Assembly (NCBI RefSeq): GCF_900215205.1
Contig: NZ_OBDY01000003.1
Location: forward strand, 481,260-545,259
Reading direction: 5' to 3'
Origin: Paractinoplanes atraurantiacus
GTDB taxonomy: Bacteria; Actinomycetota; Actinomycetes; Mycobacteriales; Micromonosporaceae
Length of the DNA stretch: 64,000 nucleotides
Part shown: positions 24,970-33,862 of the stretch, one piece after another
Numbering within the stretch: the first letter of the stretch is position 1
Layout of the letters: each line of letters begins with the position of its first letter
Position numbers and translations under genes: made by a program
The notes under the pieces: model-generated
Told to the model about the DNA's origin: nothing
Seen by the model: only the letters and a program-made list of their open reading frames with translations
Databases searched by the model: none

Positions 24970-27524
24970 CTCGCGGCCGAGACATCCTTGGCGCGGGCCT
25001 TCAGGGCCCGCAGGATGCCGTCGCGGCCCTCGGCGACCAGGCGGCGCAGCGACGCCGGCTGACCGTCGCGGGCGAGCCACGCGTCCGTGAGCGCCACCGT
25101 CTCCTCGCTGATCTGGTACACCGGGTAGCCCAGCATCGCGAACTCCTGCGCGGGCTCGCTGTCCGAGCGGGCCCAGACGTCGCCGACCACGTCGAAGAAC
25201 TTCGTCGCGTACGGCGCGGTCAGCTCCACCTGCTTGGTGCTCTGGAAGCCGGTCAGCAGCGAGCGGTTGAGCCAGTTGGGCACACCCTCGCCGGTCAGTT
25301 TCGCCCACACCCGGGCCTTGTTCTCGGCCGTCGGGATCAGGGCGTGGGCCACCGCGGCCTCGCGCTCGCCGCTGGCCGTCCGGTCGGAGGCGAGCTCGTC
25401 CTCGATCTGCTGCTCGGTGGCCTCGCCCAGCGACGCCAGCGCCTGCAGCAGCGACCAGCGCAGCTCGGTGTCGACGACCAGGCCCTCGGGCACGCCCTCG
25501 CCGCCCAGCCAGCCGCGCAGCACGGCCAGCTCGTCCCCGGTGCGCGCGGCCCCGATGAACGCCCGGGCCCAGGTGAGCTGCCAGCCGCTGCCGGCCGCCG
25601 CGGCGGCGAGCTGGGTGCGGGCGAGCTCGGCCAGCTGCGCGTATCCGGTGGCCTGCCACGCCGGGTCGGCGTACTGGGCGATCGCGGTCGAGGCCTGGCG
25701 GAACGTGTACGTCGACAGGTTGATGTCGGTCTCGGCGGGCAGGCCCGAGCAGACCAGCGTCACGTAGTCGCGGGCCGCCAGCTCGGCGTCGCGCAGCATG
25801 TCCCACGCCGCGTTCCAGCACAGCGCCCGGGCCAGCGACGAGTCGAGGCCGGCGATGTGGCGCACCACGGTCGCCATCGAGCGCTCGTCGAGCCGCAGCT
25901 TCGCGTACGTCAGGTCGTCGTCGTTGAGCAGCAGCACGTCGGCCGCCTTGACCCCGGCCAGGGCCGAGATCTCGGTGCGCTCGCCGGTCACGTCGATCTC
26001 GAGCCGGTCGCGCCGGACCAGCCGGTCGCCCTCGAGGTCGTAGAGGCCGACGCCGATGCGGTGGGTGCGCAGCGTCGGGTAGTCGGCCGGGGCCTCCTGC
26101 TGCACCACGACGCTCGTGTACGAGCCGTCGGCGCCGATCTCGACCAGCGGGCGCAGCGTGTTGACCTGCGACGTCTCGAGCCACTGGGCGGCGAACTTGC
26201 GCAGCTCGCGGCCGGAGGCGGCCTCGAGCTCGGTGAGCAGGTCGTCGAAGGTGGCGTTGCTCCAGGCGTGCTTGCCGAAGTAGGCGCGCAGGCCGCTCAG
26301 GAACGGCTCGAGGCCGACGTAGGCCACGAGCTGCTTGATCACGCTGGCGCCCTTGGCGTACGTGATCCCGTCGAAGTTGACCTCGACGGCCTCCAGGTCG
26401 GGCATCTCCGTGTAGACCGGGTGGGTCGAGGAGAGCTGGTCCTGGCGGTAGCCCCAGCTCTTGCGCACCGACAGGAACGTCGTCCAGGCGTCGGTGAAGC
26501 GGGTGGCCCGGGTGTTGCACCAGTGGCTGGCCCACTCGGCGAACGACTCGTTGAGCCACAGGTCGTTCCACCAGCGCATGGTCACGAGGTCGCCGAACCA
26601 CATGTGCGCGAGCTCGTGCAGGATCGTGTTGGCCCGCTGCTCGTACTCGAAGTCGGTGACCTGCGAGCGGAAGATGTAGTGCGCCTCGGCGTGCGTCACG
26701 CAGCCGAAGTTCTCCATCGCGCCGGCGTTGAAGTCGGGCACCCACAGCTGGTCGTACTTGGCGAGCGGGTAGCGCACGCCGAACTGCTCGTGGAAGAAGT
26801 CGAAGCCCTGCTTGGTGACCTCGAACAGGTTGTCGGCGTCGAGGTACTGAGCCATCGAGGCGCGGCTGAAGACGCCGAGCGAGATGCCGTCGTGCTCGTC
26901 GCGCACCTCGTGGTACGGCCCGGCGCAGAGCGCGGTGATGTACGTGCTCATCCGCGCCGACTTCTCGAAGTGCACCGTCTTGGCGCCCGGGCCGGCCTTC
27001 TCCTCGCGCTCGGCCGGGCTGTTGGAAATGACCTTCCAGTGCGCCGGCACCGTGGCGTGCCACGTGTAGACGCTCTTGAGATCGGGCTGGTCGAACGCGG
27101 CGTACACCCGCTGGGCATCGGCCGTCTCGAACTGGCTGTAGAGGTAGATCTCCTTGTCCACCGGGTCGAGGCTGCGCTGCAGCCCCTGACCGCTCGCCGA
27201 GTAGGCGAAGTCGGCGTCGACCACCAGTTCGTTCTCGGCGGCCAGGCCGGTCAGGGTCAGGCCCTTCTCGGCCGAGAACCCGGCCAGGTCGAGCGGCTGC
27301 CCGTTCAGGGTCGCCGACCGCACCGAGGCCGCCGCGGCCTCGATGAAGGTCTCGGCCCCCGGCTCCCGGCAGGTGAACGTCACGACCGTGGTGGAGCGGA
27401 AGGTGCCGTCGCCGGGGTTGCCGTGGCCGTCGGTGAGGTCCAACGTGATGTCGTACCCGGTGACCTCGAGCAGGCGAGCCCGCTCGGCCGCCTCCACCTG
27501 GGTCAAATTACGAACTCCGGCCAC
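24966..27524 (-). CDS. pepN: Aminopeptidase N (M1 metallopeptidase)
   Basis: Encodes 852 residues. GTG 27524 is preferred because AGAGGAGA sits about 6 bases upstream; an in-frame GTG 6 bases earlier is too close. M1 family motifs: GAMENFGCVTHAEAHYIF (GAMEN exopeptidase motif), HELAHMWFGDLVTMRWWNDLWLNESFAEW (zinc HExxH-x18-E), and a large helical C-terminal ERAP1-like domain. It releases N-terminal residues from peptides in the cytosol, zinc-dependently. Length is normal for the actinomycete enzyme. It is divergent from the DsbA-like gene and overlaps the convergent Uma2 gene by 4 bp. Confidence 0.96.
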   Translation of the reverse strand: MAGVRNLTQVEAAERARLLEVTGYDITLDLTDGHGNPGDGTFRSTTVVTFTCREPGAETFIEAAAASVRSATLNGQPLDLAGFSAEKGLTLTGLAAENELVVDADFAYSASGQGLQRSLDPVDKEIYLYSQFETADAQRVYAAFDQPDLKSVYTWHATVPAHWKVISNSPAEREEKAGPGAKTVHFEKSARMSTYITALCAGPYHEVRDEHDGISLGVFSRASMAQYLDADNLFEVTKQGFDFFHEQFGVRYPLAKYDQLWVPDFNAGAMENFGCVTHAEAHYIFRSQVTDFEYEQRANTILHELAHMWFGDLVTMRWWNDLWLNESFAEWASHWCNTRATRFTDAWTTFLSVRKSWGYRQDQLSSTHPVYTEMPDLEAVEVNFDGITYAKGASVIKQLVAYVGLEPFLSGLRAYFGKHAWSNATFDDLLTELEAASGRELRKFAAQWLETSQVNTLRPLVEIGADGSYTSVVVQQEAPADYPTLRTHRIGVGLYDLEGDRLVRRDRLEIDVTGERTEISALAGVKAADVLLLNDDDLTYAKLRLDERSMATVVRHIAGLDSSLARALCWNAAWDMLRDAELAARDYVTLVCSGLPAETDINLSTYTFRQASTAIAQYADPAWQATGYAQLAELARTQLAAAAAGSGWQLTWARAFIGAARTGDELAVLRGWLGGEGVPEGLVVDTELRWSLLQALASLGEATEQQIEDELASDRTASGEREAAVAHALIPTAENKARVWAKLTGEGVPNWLNRSLLTGFQSTKQVELTAPYATKFFDVVGDVWARSDSEPAQEFAMLGYPVYQISEETVALTDAWLARDGQPASLRRLVAEGRDGILRALKARAKDVSAAS

Positions 27525-27653
27525 AGTCACTCTCCTCTGAGCGCACAAGCTTTCCCGCTCAGCCTATGCGGACGGCTACGGGTGGCACACCTCACCCGGC
27601 GTCCTGGACAGGACAGTCGAGCAATAGATAGTTGCTTGGAGGAGTATCGACAC

Positions 27654-28283
27654 ATGACCGAACGCTCAACCGTCGACATGTGGTTCGACCCCATCTGCCC
27701 GTGGGCCTGGATGACCTCCCGGTGGCTGCTCGAGGTGGAGAAGGTCCGTCCCCTCGACGTCCGCTTCAACGTGATGAGCCTGTCCGTGCTCAACGAGGGC
27801 CGCGACTTGCCCGAGGAGTACCAGGCCCTGATGACCAAGGGCTGGGGCCCGGTACGGGTCTGTATCGCGGCCGAGGAGGCCGCCGGCCCCCAGGTCCTGC
27901 GTGACCTCTACACCGCGCTCGGCACCCGCATCCACCTGCAGAAGTACGAGCTCGACGAAAAGCTCTACAAGGAGGCCCTGTCCGAGGTCGGCCTCGACAC
28001 CGCGCTGGCCGACGCGGCCACCAGTGACGCCTGGGACGACGCGCTGCGCGGCAGCCACGACGCCGGCATGAAGCCGGTCGGCACCGACGTCGGCACCCCG
28101 GTCATCCACGCGCCCGGCCCGAACGGCGACGGCGACAAGGTCGCCTTCTTCGGCCCGGTGGTCACTCCCGCCCCCAAGGGCGAGGCGGCCGGCAAGCTGT
28201 GGGACGGCGTTCTGCTCGTGGCCGGCACCCCCGGCTTCTACGAGCTGAAGCGTTCGAGGGACATCGGTCCCATTTTTGACTGA
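27654..28283 (+). CDS. DsbA-family mycothiol-dependent nitroreductase-like protein (Rv2466c type)
   Basis: Encodes 209 residues from ATG 27654 with GGAGGAG upstream. It begins TVDMWFDPICPWAWMTSRWLLEV and continues LDVRFNVMSLSVLNEGRDLP, WGPVRVCIAAEEAAG, DVGTPVIH and VAFFGPVV, which closely follows Mycobacterium tuberculosis Rv2466c, a thioredoxin-fold enzyme that uses mycothiol to reduce nitro compounds and disulphides. The active-site motif there is CPWC; here it is Cys15-Pro-Trp-Ala18, so the resolving cysteine is absent. The cis-Pro (GTPVIH) is kept. The protein may act as a monothiol enzyme through mixed disulphide with mycothiol. It is a single gene, divergent from pepN. Confidence 0.87.
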   Translation: MTERSTVDMWFDPICPWAWMTSRWLLEVEKVRPLDVRFNVMSLSVLNEGRDLPEEYQALMTKGWGPVRVCIAAEEAAGPQVLRDLYTALGTRIHLQKYELDEKLYKEALSEVGLDTALADAATSDAWDDALRGSHDAGMKPVGTDVGTPVIHAPGPNGDGDKVAFFGPVVTPAPKGEAAGKLWDGVLLVAGTPGFYELKRSRDIGPIFD

Positions 28284-28353
28284 CCGGCTTCCGCTTCTCC
28301 GTACGAGTCGTTGGATGGGGTGAGATACGCCTCATCCACGACGGAGAACAGAA

Positions 28354-28566
28354 ATGGCCGACACCGAAGCGGTGGCGCTGTCCACCATCGCCGTCCAGCG
28401 CGGTGACTGGACTGATCTAGCACCCGACCTGGCACGCCTGGTGGCGCCGCCGGTCACGGTCTCGGCGCTGCCCCTGCAACGGCCCGTCGGCGACTGGCGC
28501 AGAGGGCAGCAGGCCAGGTCACGGGGCAACATGCCCGTCGGCAAGCATCAGCGGCGCGCCCGGTAA
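28354..28566 (+). CDS. Small hypothetical protein
   Basis: Encodes 70 residues from ATG 28354 with GGAGA 7 bases upstream. No signal, membrane helix or known motif is seen; the end is basic (RRGQQARSRGNMPVGKHQRR). It fills most of the gap between the DsbA-like gene and the DUF1015 gene, on the same strand and 10 bp before the latter. Codon usage and ribosome site favour a real gene, but I do not recognise it. Confidence 0.5.
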   Translation: MADTEAVALSTIAVQRGDWTDLAPDLARLVAPPVTVSALPLQRPVGDWRRGQQARSRGNMPVGKHQRRAR

Positions 28567-28576
28567 CTTGGCAGAC

Positions 28577-29773
28577 ATGACGGTCGTGCACCCGATCAGC
28601 AAGGCCTGGGTCACCACTGGTGGCACCGGCGCCCAGAACTACGACGAATTCGCCGACGACGCCGAAATCACGTCCATCATCGCCGACAATCCGCATAGTT
28701 CTCTCGCTGTCGAGATGCCGCATCTGGCGCCCGACTCGCTCGGCAAGTCGTTCACCGACGCCCTGCCGGACGCGGTGGCCCGGCTCGCGCTGGAGCGCGC
28801 CGACGGCAGCTACGCCCCGGCCGAGCGGGTCGTCGTGCTCTACCGGATCACCGGCGAGGGCGAGCCGCCGGCGTACGGGCTCTGGAGCATGGTCGACACC
28901 GACCAGATCTCCACCCGGGCCGACGAGCCCGGCCTGGTGATCCGCAACGAGGAAGTCTTCATCGAGAAGGTCCGCGAGCGCGTGGCCCTGGCCGAGGCGC
29001 TGGGCACCCTGCTCTCGCCCGTCCTGCTGCTGCAGACCACGAGGGGTGAGGAGCTGCACGCGGCCCTCGCCGCGGCGATCGAGGGGGCCGGCGAGCCGGC
29101 CGCGACCGACACCGATCAGACCGGCCGTACCCACGCCATCTGGGTCGTCGGTCCCGGCGCGCTCCAGGACGAGCTGACCGGGCTGGCCGGCGGTGGCGAG
29201 CTGGTCGTGGCCGACGGCAACCATCGCAGCCTGGCCGCGCAGACGGCCGGCTTCCCGCGCTTCCTGGCGGTCGTCACCACGCCCGCCTCGGTCGCCATCC
29301 AGCCCTACAACCGCCTGGTCAGCGAGTTGCCGGTGCCGCTCGACGAGTTCCTGGCCCGGCTGCGCGCGGCCGGCGCGACGGTCACCGAGGTGCCGCGACC
29401 CGCGCAGGTGCCTTCCAAAGGGACGATTGAGGTGTACGCCTCCGGGCGCACCTTCACGCTGGGCCTCCCCGTCAACACGAACCTGTCGGCCGTCGACAAC
29501 CTCGACCACGCGCTGGTCGAGCGGGTGCTGCTGCGCGACACGCTCGGCCTCGACGCCGGCGACAAGCGCGTGTCGTACATCGGCGGTGACTACCCGGCCG
29601 AGTGGCTGCGGGGCGAGGTCGACGAGGGCCGTTCCGAGCTGGCCGTGCTGATCGCGCCGGTCACCGTCGACGACTTCGTCACGGTCAACCTGGAGCGGCA
29701 GAAACTGCCTCGCAAGAGCACGTGGTTCACCCCGAAGGCCCGGGGCGGCCTGGTTCTCGCGCAGCTCGACTGA
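28577..29773 (+). CDS. DUF1015 family protein
   Basis: Encodes 398 residues from ATG 28577 (an upstream in-frame TTG 28568 is less likely). Conserved features are LVVADGNHRSLAAQ (the DGxHR motif of the family) and the ending KLPRKSTWFTPKARGGLVLAQL, typical of DUF1015/SerC-like proteins in actinobacteria. The family is widespread and cytosolic, and its biochemical role is not established to my knowledge. It precedes an esterase by only 2 bp, so the two are probably one operon. Confidence 0.85.
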   Translation: MTVVHPISKAWVTTGGTGAQNYDEFADDAEITSIIADNPHSSLAVEMPHLAPDSLGKSFTDALPDAVARLALERADGSYAPAERVVVLYRITGEGEPPAYGLWSMVDTDQISTRADEPGLVIRNEEVFIEKVRERVALAEALGTLLSPVLLLQTTRGEELHAALAAAIEGAGEPAATDTDQTGRTHAIWVVGPGALQDELTGLAGGGELVVADGNHRSLAAQTAGFPRFLAVVTTPASVAIQPYNRLVSELPVPLDEFLARLRAAGATVTEVPRPAQVPSKGTIEVYASGRTFTLGLPVNTNLSAVDNLDHALVERVLLRDTLGLDAGDKRVSYIGGDYPAEWLRGEVDEGRSELAVLIAPVTVDDFVTVNLERQKLPRKSTWFTPKARGGLVLAQLD

Positions 29774-29775
29774 TC

Positions 29776-30687
29776 ATGCTGAACCCGCAGGTCACGGCGG
29801 CGGCCGGGCTCCGTTCCCGGCCGCCCGTCCTCTCCTCTGCCGACCCTTACGAGCAGCTCCAGGCCGTCCGCCAGGCGATGATCGACGCGATCGAGGTGGA
29901 GACCGGGCCGGAGCTGCCGCTGCCGGTGGTGGTCGACGTGGACGCCGACGGTGTGCCGTGCCGGCTCTACGCCACGCGTACGGACGCTCCGGTCTTCGTC
30001 TATCTGCACGGCGGCGGCTGGTGCTACGGCACCGTCGAGACCGTCGACCGGCTGTGCCGCCGGATCGCCGACCGCTCGGGCTGCGCGGTGCTGTCGGTGG
30101 AATACCGGCTGGCCCCCGAGCATGTCTTCCCGGCCGCCCAGGACGACGTCGACACGGTGCTGGCGTTCGTCCGCAAGTCGGGGGCGGATCTCGGCGTCGA
30201 CCCGTCGCGGCTGGCGATCGGCGGCGACAGCGCCGGCGGTCAGCTCGCCACGGTGGCCGCCCGGCGGCAGCGCGACCAGGCCACGCCGCTCGACCACCAG
30301 GTGCTGATCTACCCGGCGATCGACCCGATGACCGCCTCGGAGTCGTACGACGAGGTCGGCTCGTACGGCCTCGACCGCGCCTCGATGAAGCTGGCCTGGG
30401 AGACGTACGTCCCCGATCCCCGGCTGCGGTTCACGCCCGATGTGGCCCCGCTGGCGGCGGACCTGGCCGGAATGCCGCCGACCCTGATCATCACGGCCGA
30501 GTACGACGCGCTGCGCGACGAGGGCGCCGACTACGCGGACGCGCTGCTGGCGGCCGGGGTCCCGGTGGTGCACACGCGCTATATGGGCGTGAACCACGGC
30601 TTCGCCCGCAAGCTGGCGGTGATCGACGACGCACGCGTGGCGGCGGATCAGATCGCCTCTGTTCTGCGAGCATCCTTGTGCTTCTGA
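29776..30687 (+). CDS. Alpha/beta hydrolase, hormone-sensitive lipase type
   Basis: Encodes 303 residues from ATG 29776, two bases after the DUF1015 stop. The oxyanion motif VYLHGGGWCYG, nucleophile motif IGGDSAGGQLA (Ser), acid residue near TAEYDALRDEGADYA (Asp), and His in MGVNHGFAR form the HSL-family catalytic set. VEYRLAPEHVFPAA is also diagnostic. It is a soluble carboxylesterase of unknown substrate, probably short-chain or cyclic esters. Confidence 0.93.
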   Translation: MLNPQVTAAAGLRSRPPVLSSADPYEQLQAVRQAMIDAIEVETGPELPLPVVVDVDADGVPCRLYATRTDAPVFVYLHGGGWCYGTVETVDRLCRRIADRSGCAVLSVEYRLAPEHVFPAAQDDVDTVLAFVRKSGADLGVDPSRLAIGGDSAGGQLATVAARRQRDQATPLDHQVLIYPAIDPMTASESYDEVGSYGLDRASMKLAWETYVPDPRLRFTPDVAPLAADLAGMPPTLIITAEYDALRDEGADYADALLAAGVPVVHTRYMGVNHGFARKLAVIDDARVAADQIASVLRASLCF

Positions 30688-30708
30688 TCGTTCTGAGAGA
30701 GTGAGAGC

Positions 30709-31171
<463 letters not shown>

Positions 31172-31173
<2 letters not shown>

Positions 31174-31211
31174 GCTGGCTGAGCCGGCTGGCTCCGCTTC
31201 GCTCCGCGGGC
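31172..31211 (+). repeat. Dispersed intergenic repeat, copy C
   Basis: GAGCTGGCTGAGCCGGCTGG then CTCCGCTTCGCTCCGCGGGC, close to copies A and B. It follows the rpiB stop and lies between convergent genes. Confidence 0.55.
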
Positions 31212-31213
31212 GG

Positions 31214-31900
31214 TCACCTGTTCCGGGGGAGATCCTCGCGGGGGACCCAGTTGCGGCGGACGATCGTGAGGTTGGCGTCGGCGTCGGCCAATTGCTCGTC
31301 GGTGGGGCGGGCGGCGTCGCGGGCGCGCAGGGCGGCGGTGACGCTGACCTGGGACGAACCGGAGCCGACGAGGCCGCGCAAGCCCCGCTCGGCCTCGCGG
31401 TCGTCGCCGCCGGGGCCGTTGCCGAGAGTGCGGCGGCCCGGTGAGCCGTTCCGCGCCGGCCGGGCGTCGGCCGGTTTCGCCCGCGGCGGCGCCGGCACCG
31501 GCTCGGGCTCGGCACTCCGCTCCTCAGCGACAGGCTCGGCGGCCGCAGCGGCACCCGCGGTGCCGGGGCGGGCGAGGCCGGAGGCCGCGGCGCCGGAGCC
31601 CGCCAGGCCGGAGCCCGCGAGGTTGGGGCTCGCGGTGCCGGAGCCCGCCAGGCCGGAGCCCGCGAGGTTGGGGCTCGCGGTGCCGGAGCCCGTGAGGCCG
31701 GGGGTCGCGGGGCCGGAGCCCGCGAGTTCAGCGGCCGCGGGCTCTGAGTCGGTGACGTCGGGGGCCGGGTCGGCGACCGGAGTGGTCACGGCCGTCCCCG
31801 TGGGCGGCTCGGTGGTCTCGTCGTCGTACCCGGGCGGCGTGGCGGCTGGGTACGAGTGGGAGGGACGCACGCGGCGACGTCGGCGTTCGGGCTCACCCAT
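31214..31900 (-). CDS. Low-complexity hypothetical protein with C-terminal conserved domain
   Basis: Encodes 228 residues from ATG 31900. The N-terminal ~145 residues are disordered and Ala/Pro/Ser/Gly-rich, with a 15-residue unit (GSGTASPNLAGSGLA) repeated twice exactly. The last ~50 residues (VSVTAALRARDAARPTDEQLADADANLTIVRRNWVPRED) look conserved and begin with predicted helices. I do not recognise the family. It may be a membrane-independent regulatory partner. Only 29 bp separate it from the Eis-like gene upstream on the same strand. Confidence 0.68.
   Translation of the reverse strand: MGEPERRRRRVRPSHSYPAATPPGYDDETTEPPTGTAVTTPVADPAPDVTDSEPAAAELAGSGPATPGLTGSGTASPNLAGSGLAGSGTASPNLAGSGLAGSGAAASGLARPGTAGAAAAAEPVAEERSAEPEPVPAPPRAKPADARPARNGSPGRRTLGNGPGGDDREAERGLRGLVGSGSSQVSVTAALRARDAARPTDEQLADADANLTIVRRNWVPREDLPRNR
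31601..31690 (-). repeat. 45-bp exact tandem duplication
   Basis: Two identical units (31601-31645 and 31646-31690) encode the repeated 15-residue segment. A partial third unit extends on each side. Confidence 0.85.
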
Positions 31901-31929
31901 GACGCCGACGTTACCGCCGCCGGTGCCAC

Positions 31930-33147
31930 TCAGAACACCTCGAGGGCGCCCGGCTGCCGGTGCCAGCCGAACGCGGCCGACGGGAAGTTCGCCGTCAACC
32001 GCCGCACCCGGCCCGCGGCGGCCAGCGTGGCCAGCGTCGTCCCGCCCAGATAGGCCGCGCCGAGCTCGGTGACCGTGCACGTGAGGTCGGGTGCGTCGTC
32101 CGTGCGTACACAAGAAGCCTTGTCCTGATTCGCCGTCAGGCGAAACCGGCCGTTGTTGGCCTCGATGATCGGGTCGGTGACCTCGATGACGACGTCGATC
32201 GGGAAGAGGTAGCGCCGGGCCTCCAACGCCGCCGGCACGTCGACCAGGCGCACCCAGAGCCCGTCGGCGTACTGCCGGCCCAGCCGGCGCGGCTCGTCGA
32301 CCAGATGTTGCAGGGGCTCGTCGACCGTGGCGTAGCTGTACGCCGCCTTGCGGGCCAGGTCGATGGTGAGCAGGAAGCGCCACAGCTCGGTGTAGGTGAC
32401 CGGGTCGGCCGCCACGACCTCGTCGATGCGCACGGTGGCGTCGGGGCCGTAGCCGTTCCAGCCGCTCTTGACCCGCCACAGCGCGTATCCGGCCGGGCCC
32501 TCGTCGCCGTCGACGATCACGCCGTAGCGGCCGGTGGCCCCGTCACGCTGGTCGCTGTCGTCGCGCAGCAGATATTGCCACCAATGGTCGGCGCGGCTCG
32601 ACCAGCCGGGACGGTCGGCGCGGAGCCGGTCGTGCAGCGCGGCCAGCTCGGCGCGCGCCTCGCCCGGCTTGATCATGCGCAGCCGGACGCGCTGCACCGG
32701 TGCGGTGATGCGCAGCTCGCGGGTGGCGATCTCGAGCCGGAGGCGGTCGGCGGCCGCGCCGTAGCCGAACCGCGGGTAGATCGCCGTCTCGCTGGCCCAC
32801 AGCACCGCGACGGCCTCACGGCCGGCCTCGGCGATCTCGGTGAGCTGGCGGCGCATCATCCCGCTCAGCAGGCCGCGGCGCCGATGGGTGGGAGCGACGC
32901 CGACGCCGGTGACGTGCGCGGCCGGGATCACGGCGCCGGGCACGCTCAGCTCCCGGGTCTGCGCGGTGGCATGACCCACCACCAGGCCGCCGTCGTCGGC
33001 CACCAAGGAGCGCTCGGCCTCGGTGATCCGGATCTCCCAGTCGCGGAAGTCGTCGCTGACGTGCTCGTGGAAAACCTGGCCCATGAGGTCGGCGATCGCG
33101 GGGAGATCGGCGGCGGTGGCCGCGCGCAGGCGTACGGAATCGTCCAT
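31930..33147 (-). CDS. Eis-like GNAT acetyltransferase with SCP2-type C-terminal domain
   Basis: Encodes 405 residues from ATG 33147. The N-terminal GNAT domain has VTGVGVAPTHRRRGLLSGMMRRQL (acetyl-CoA binding) and an alanine/tyrosine-rich second GNAT half; the end, after residue ~300, is the SCP2-like domain ending in FPSAAFGWHRQPGALEVF, a C-terminal Phe as in Eis. Mycobacterial Eis acetylates aminoglycosides and host proteins. Here the enzyme is likely a broad amine acetyltransferase; a drug-resistance role cannot be inferred from sequence alone. It is upstream of the low-complexity gene and diverges from the membrane gene at 33248. Confidence 0.9.
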   Translation of the reverse strand: MDDSVRLRAATAADLPAIADLMGQVFHEHVSDDFRDWEIRITEAERSLVADDGGLVVGHATAQTRELSVPGAVIPAAHVTGVGVAPTHRRRGLLSGMMRRQLTEIAEAGREAVAVLWASETAIYPRFGYGAAADRLRLEIATRELRITAPVQRVRLRMIKPGEARAELAALHDRLRADRPGWSSRADHWWQYLLRDDSDQRDGATGRYGVIVDGDEGPAGYALWRVKSGWNGYGPDATVRIDEVVAADPVTYTELWRFLLTIDLARKAAYSYATVDEPLQHLVDEPRRLGRQYADGLWVRLVDVPAALEARRYLFPIDVVIEVTDPIIEANNGRFRLTANQDKASCVRTDDAPDLTCTVTELGAAYLGGTTLATLAAAGRVRRLTANFPSAAFGWHRQPGALEVF

Positions 33148-33247
33148 GCGCACTTGTGTAACGGACAGCCGCCACCAAGGCGAATGATTTGCGGGCTCGC
33201 TACTCTCGGAGTGGCGGGGAACATTAACCGCCGACGGAGGGGGACTG

Positions 33248-33862
33248 ATGCCTGAGCAACCGCAGTGGTCTGAGCGGACGCTCGACATGCCACCGCAGGA
33301 CCCGTGGGCCGACGTGCCCACGACGCCCGTGGACGGCCCGCCGGCGCCCGGGCGTTCGGCACAGATGCCGCCGACCGCGCCTTTCGCGAAACCGGAGGAA
33401 GCGGCGTCGCCGTTCAGCCGGGGCCGGGCCCAGGTCAACCCGCAGCCGCGCTACACGCAGCCCGAGCACACCAGCCCGGGCTGGTCCGGCGTCGAGGCGG
33501 CGCCGGACCGGCCCGCGTTGAGCTGGCGCTGGAGCGAGATGCGCAAGGGCGGCGAGTGGACCAGCGCCGCCGTGCTGTTCGCCTTCGTCTGCTGGGGCAT
33601 CTGGACGCTGTCCGGCGACGGCGACTTCGGCACCCCGGTGATCGTCTTCGTGGTCACGCTGGCCGTCGCGGCCGGCCTGTTCTGCCTGGCCCGCCTGGTC
33701 GGCCACCTGGTGCTGGAGCGCCAGTTCGGCCGCGTCCGGCGCTCCTCACGCGGCTCCCACCTGGTCACCTCGCTCTTCCTGGCCGGTGTCGGCGTCACCT
33801 TCCTCCAGCAGACCCAGTGGGTCATGACCGCCTTCCACTGGGTCACCGGTCACCTCAGCTGA
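33248..33862 (+). CDS. Membrane protein with disordered N terminus
   Basis: Encodes 204 residues from ATG 33248 after GGAGGGGG. The first ~90 residues are Pro/Gln/Ala-rich and disordered, followed by about three membrane helices (WTSAAVLFAFVCWGIWTL, VIVFVVTLAVAAGLFCL, LVTSLFLAGVGVTFLQQ). I do not recognise the family; its short loops and cytosolic N terminus suggest a small membrane partner. It overlaps the convergent SDR gene by 8 bp. Confidence 0.75.
   Translation: MPEQPQWSERTLDMPPQDPWADVPTTPVDGPPAPGRSAQMPPTAPFAKPEEAASPFSRGRAQVNPQPRYTQPEHTSPGWSGVEAAPDRPALSWRWSEMRKGGEWTSAAVLFAFVCWGIWTLSGDGDFGTPVIVFVVTLAVAAGLFCLARLVGHLVLERQFGRVRRSSRGSHLVTSLFLAGVGVTFLQQTQWVMTAFHWVTGHLS

Noticed and set aside
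24378..28283. A plus-strand frame of about 1,300 codons running across the pepN region
   Set aside because: It is a long open antisense frame produced by the strong GC-biased codon usage of pepN; only its last part (27654-28283) is a real gene. The rest has no family motifs.
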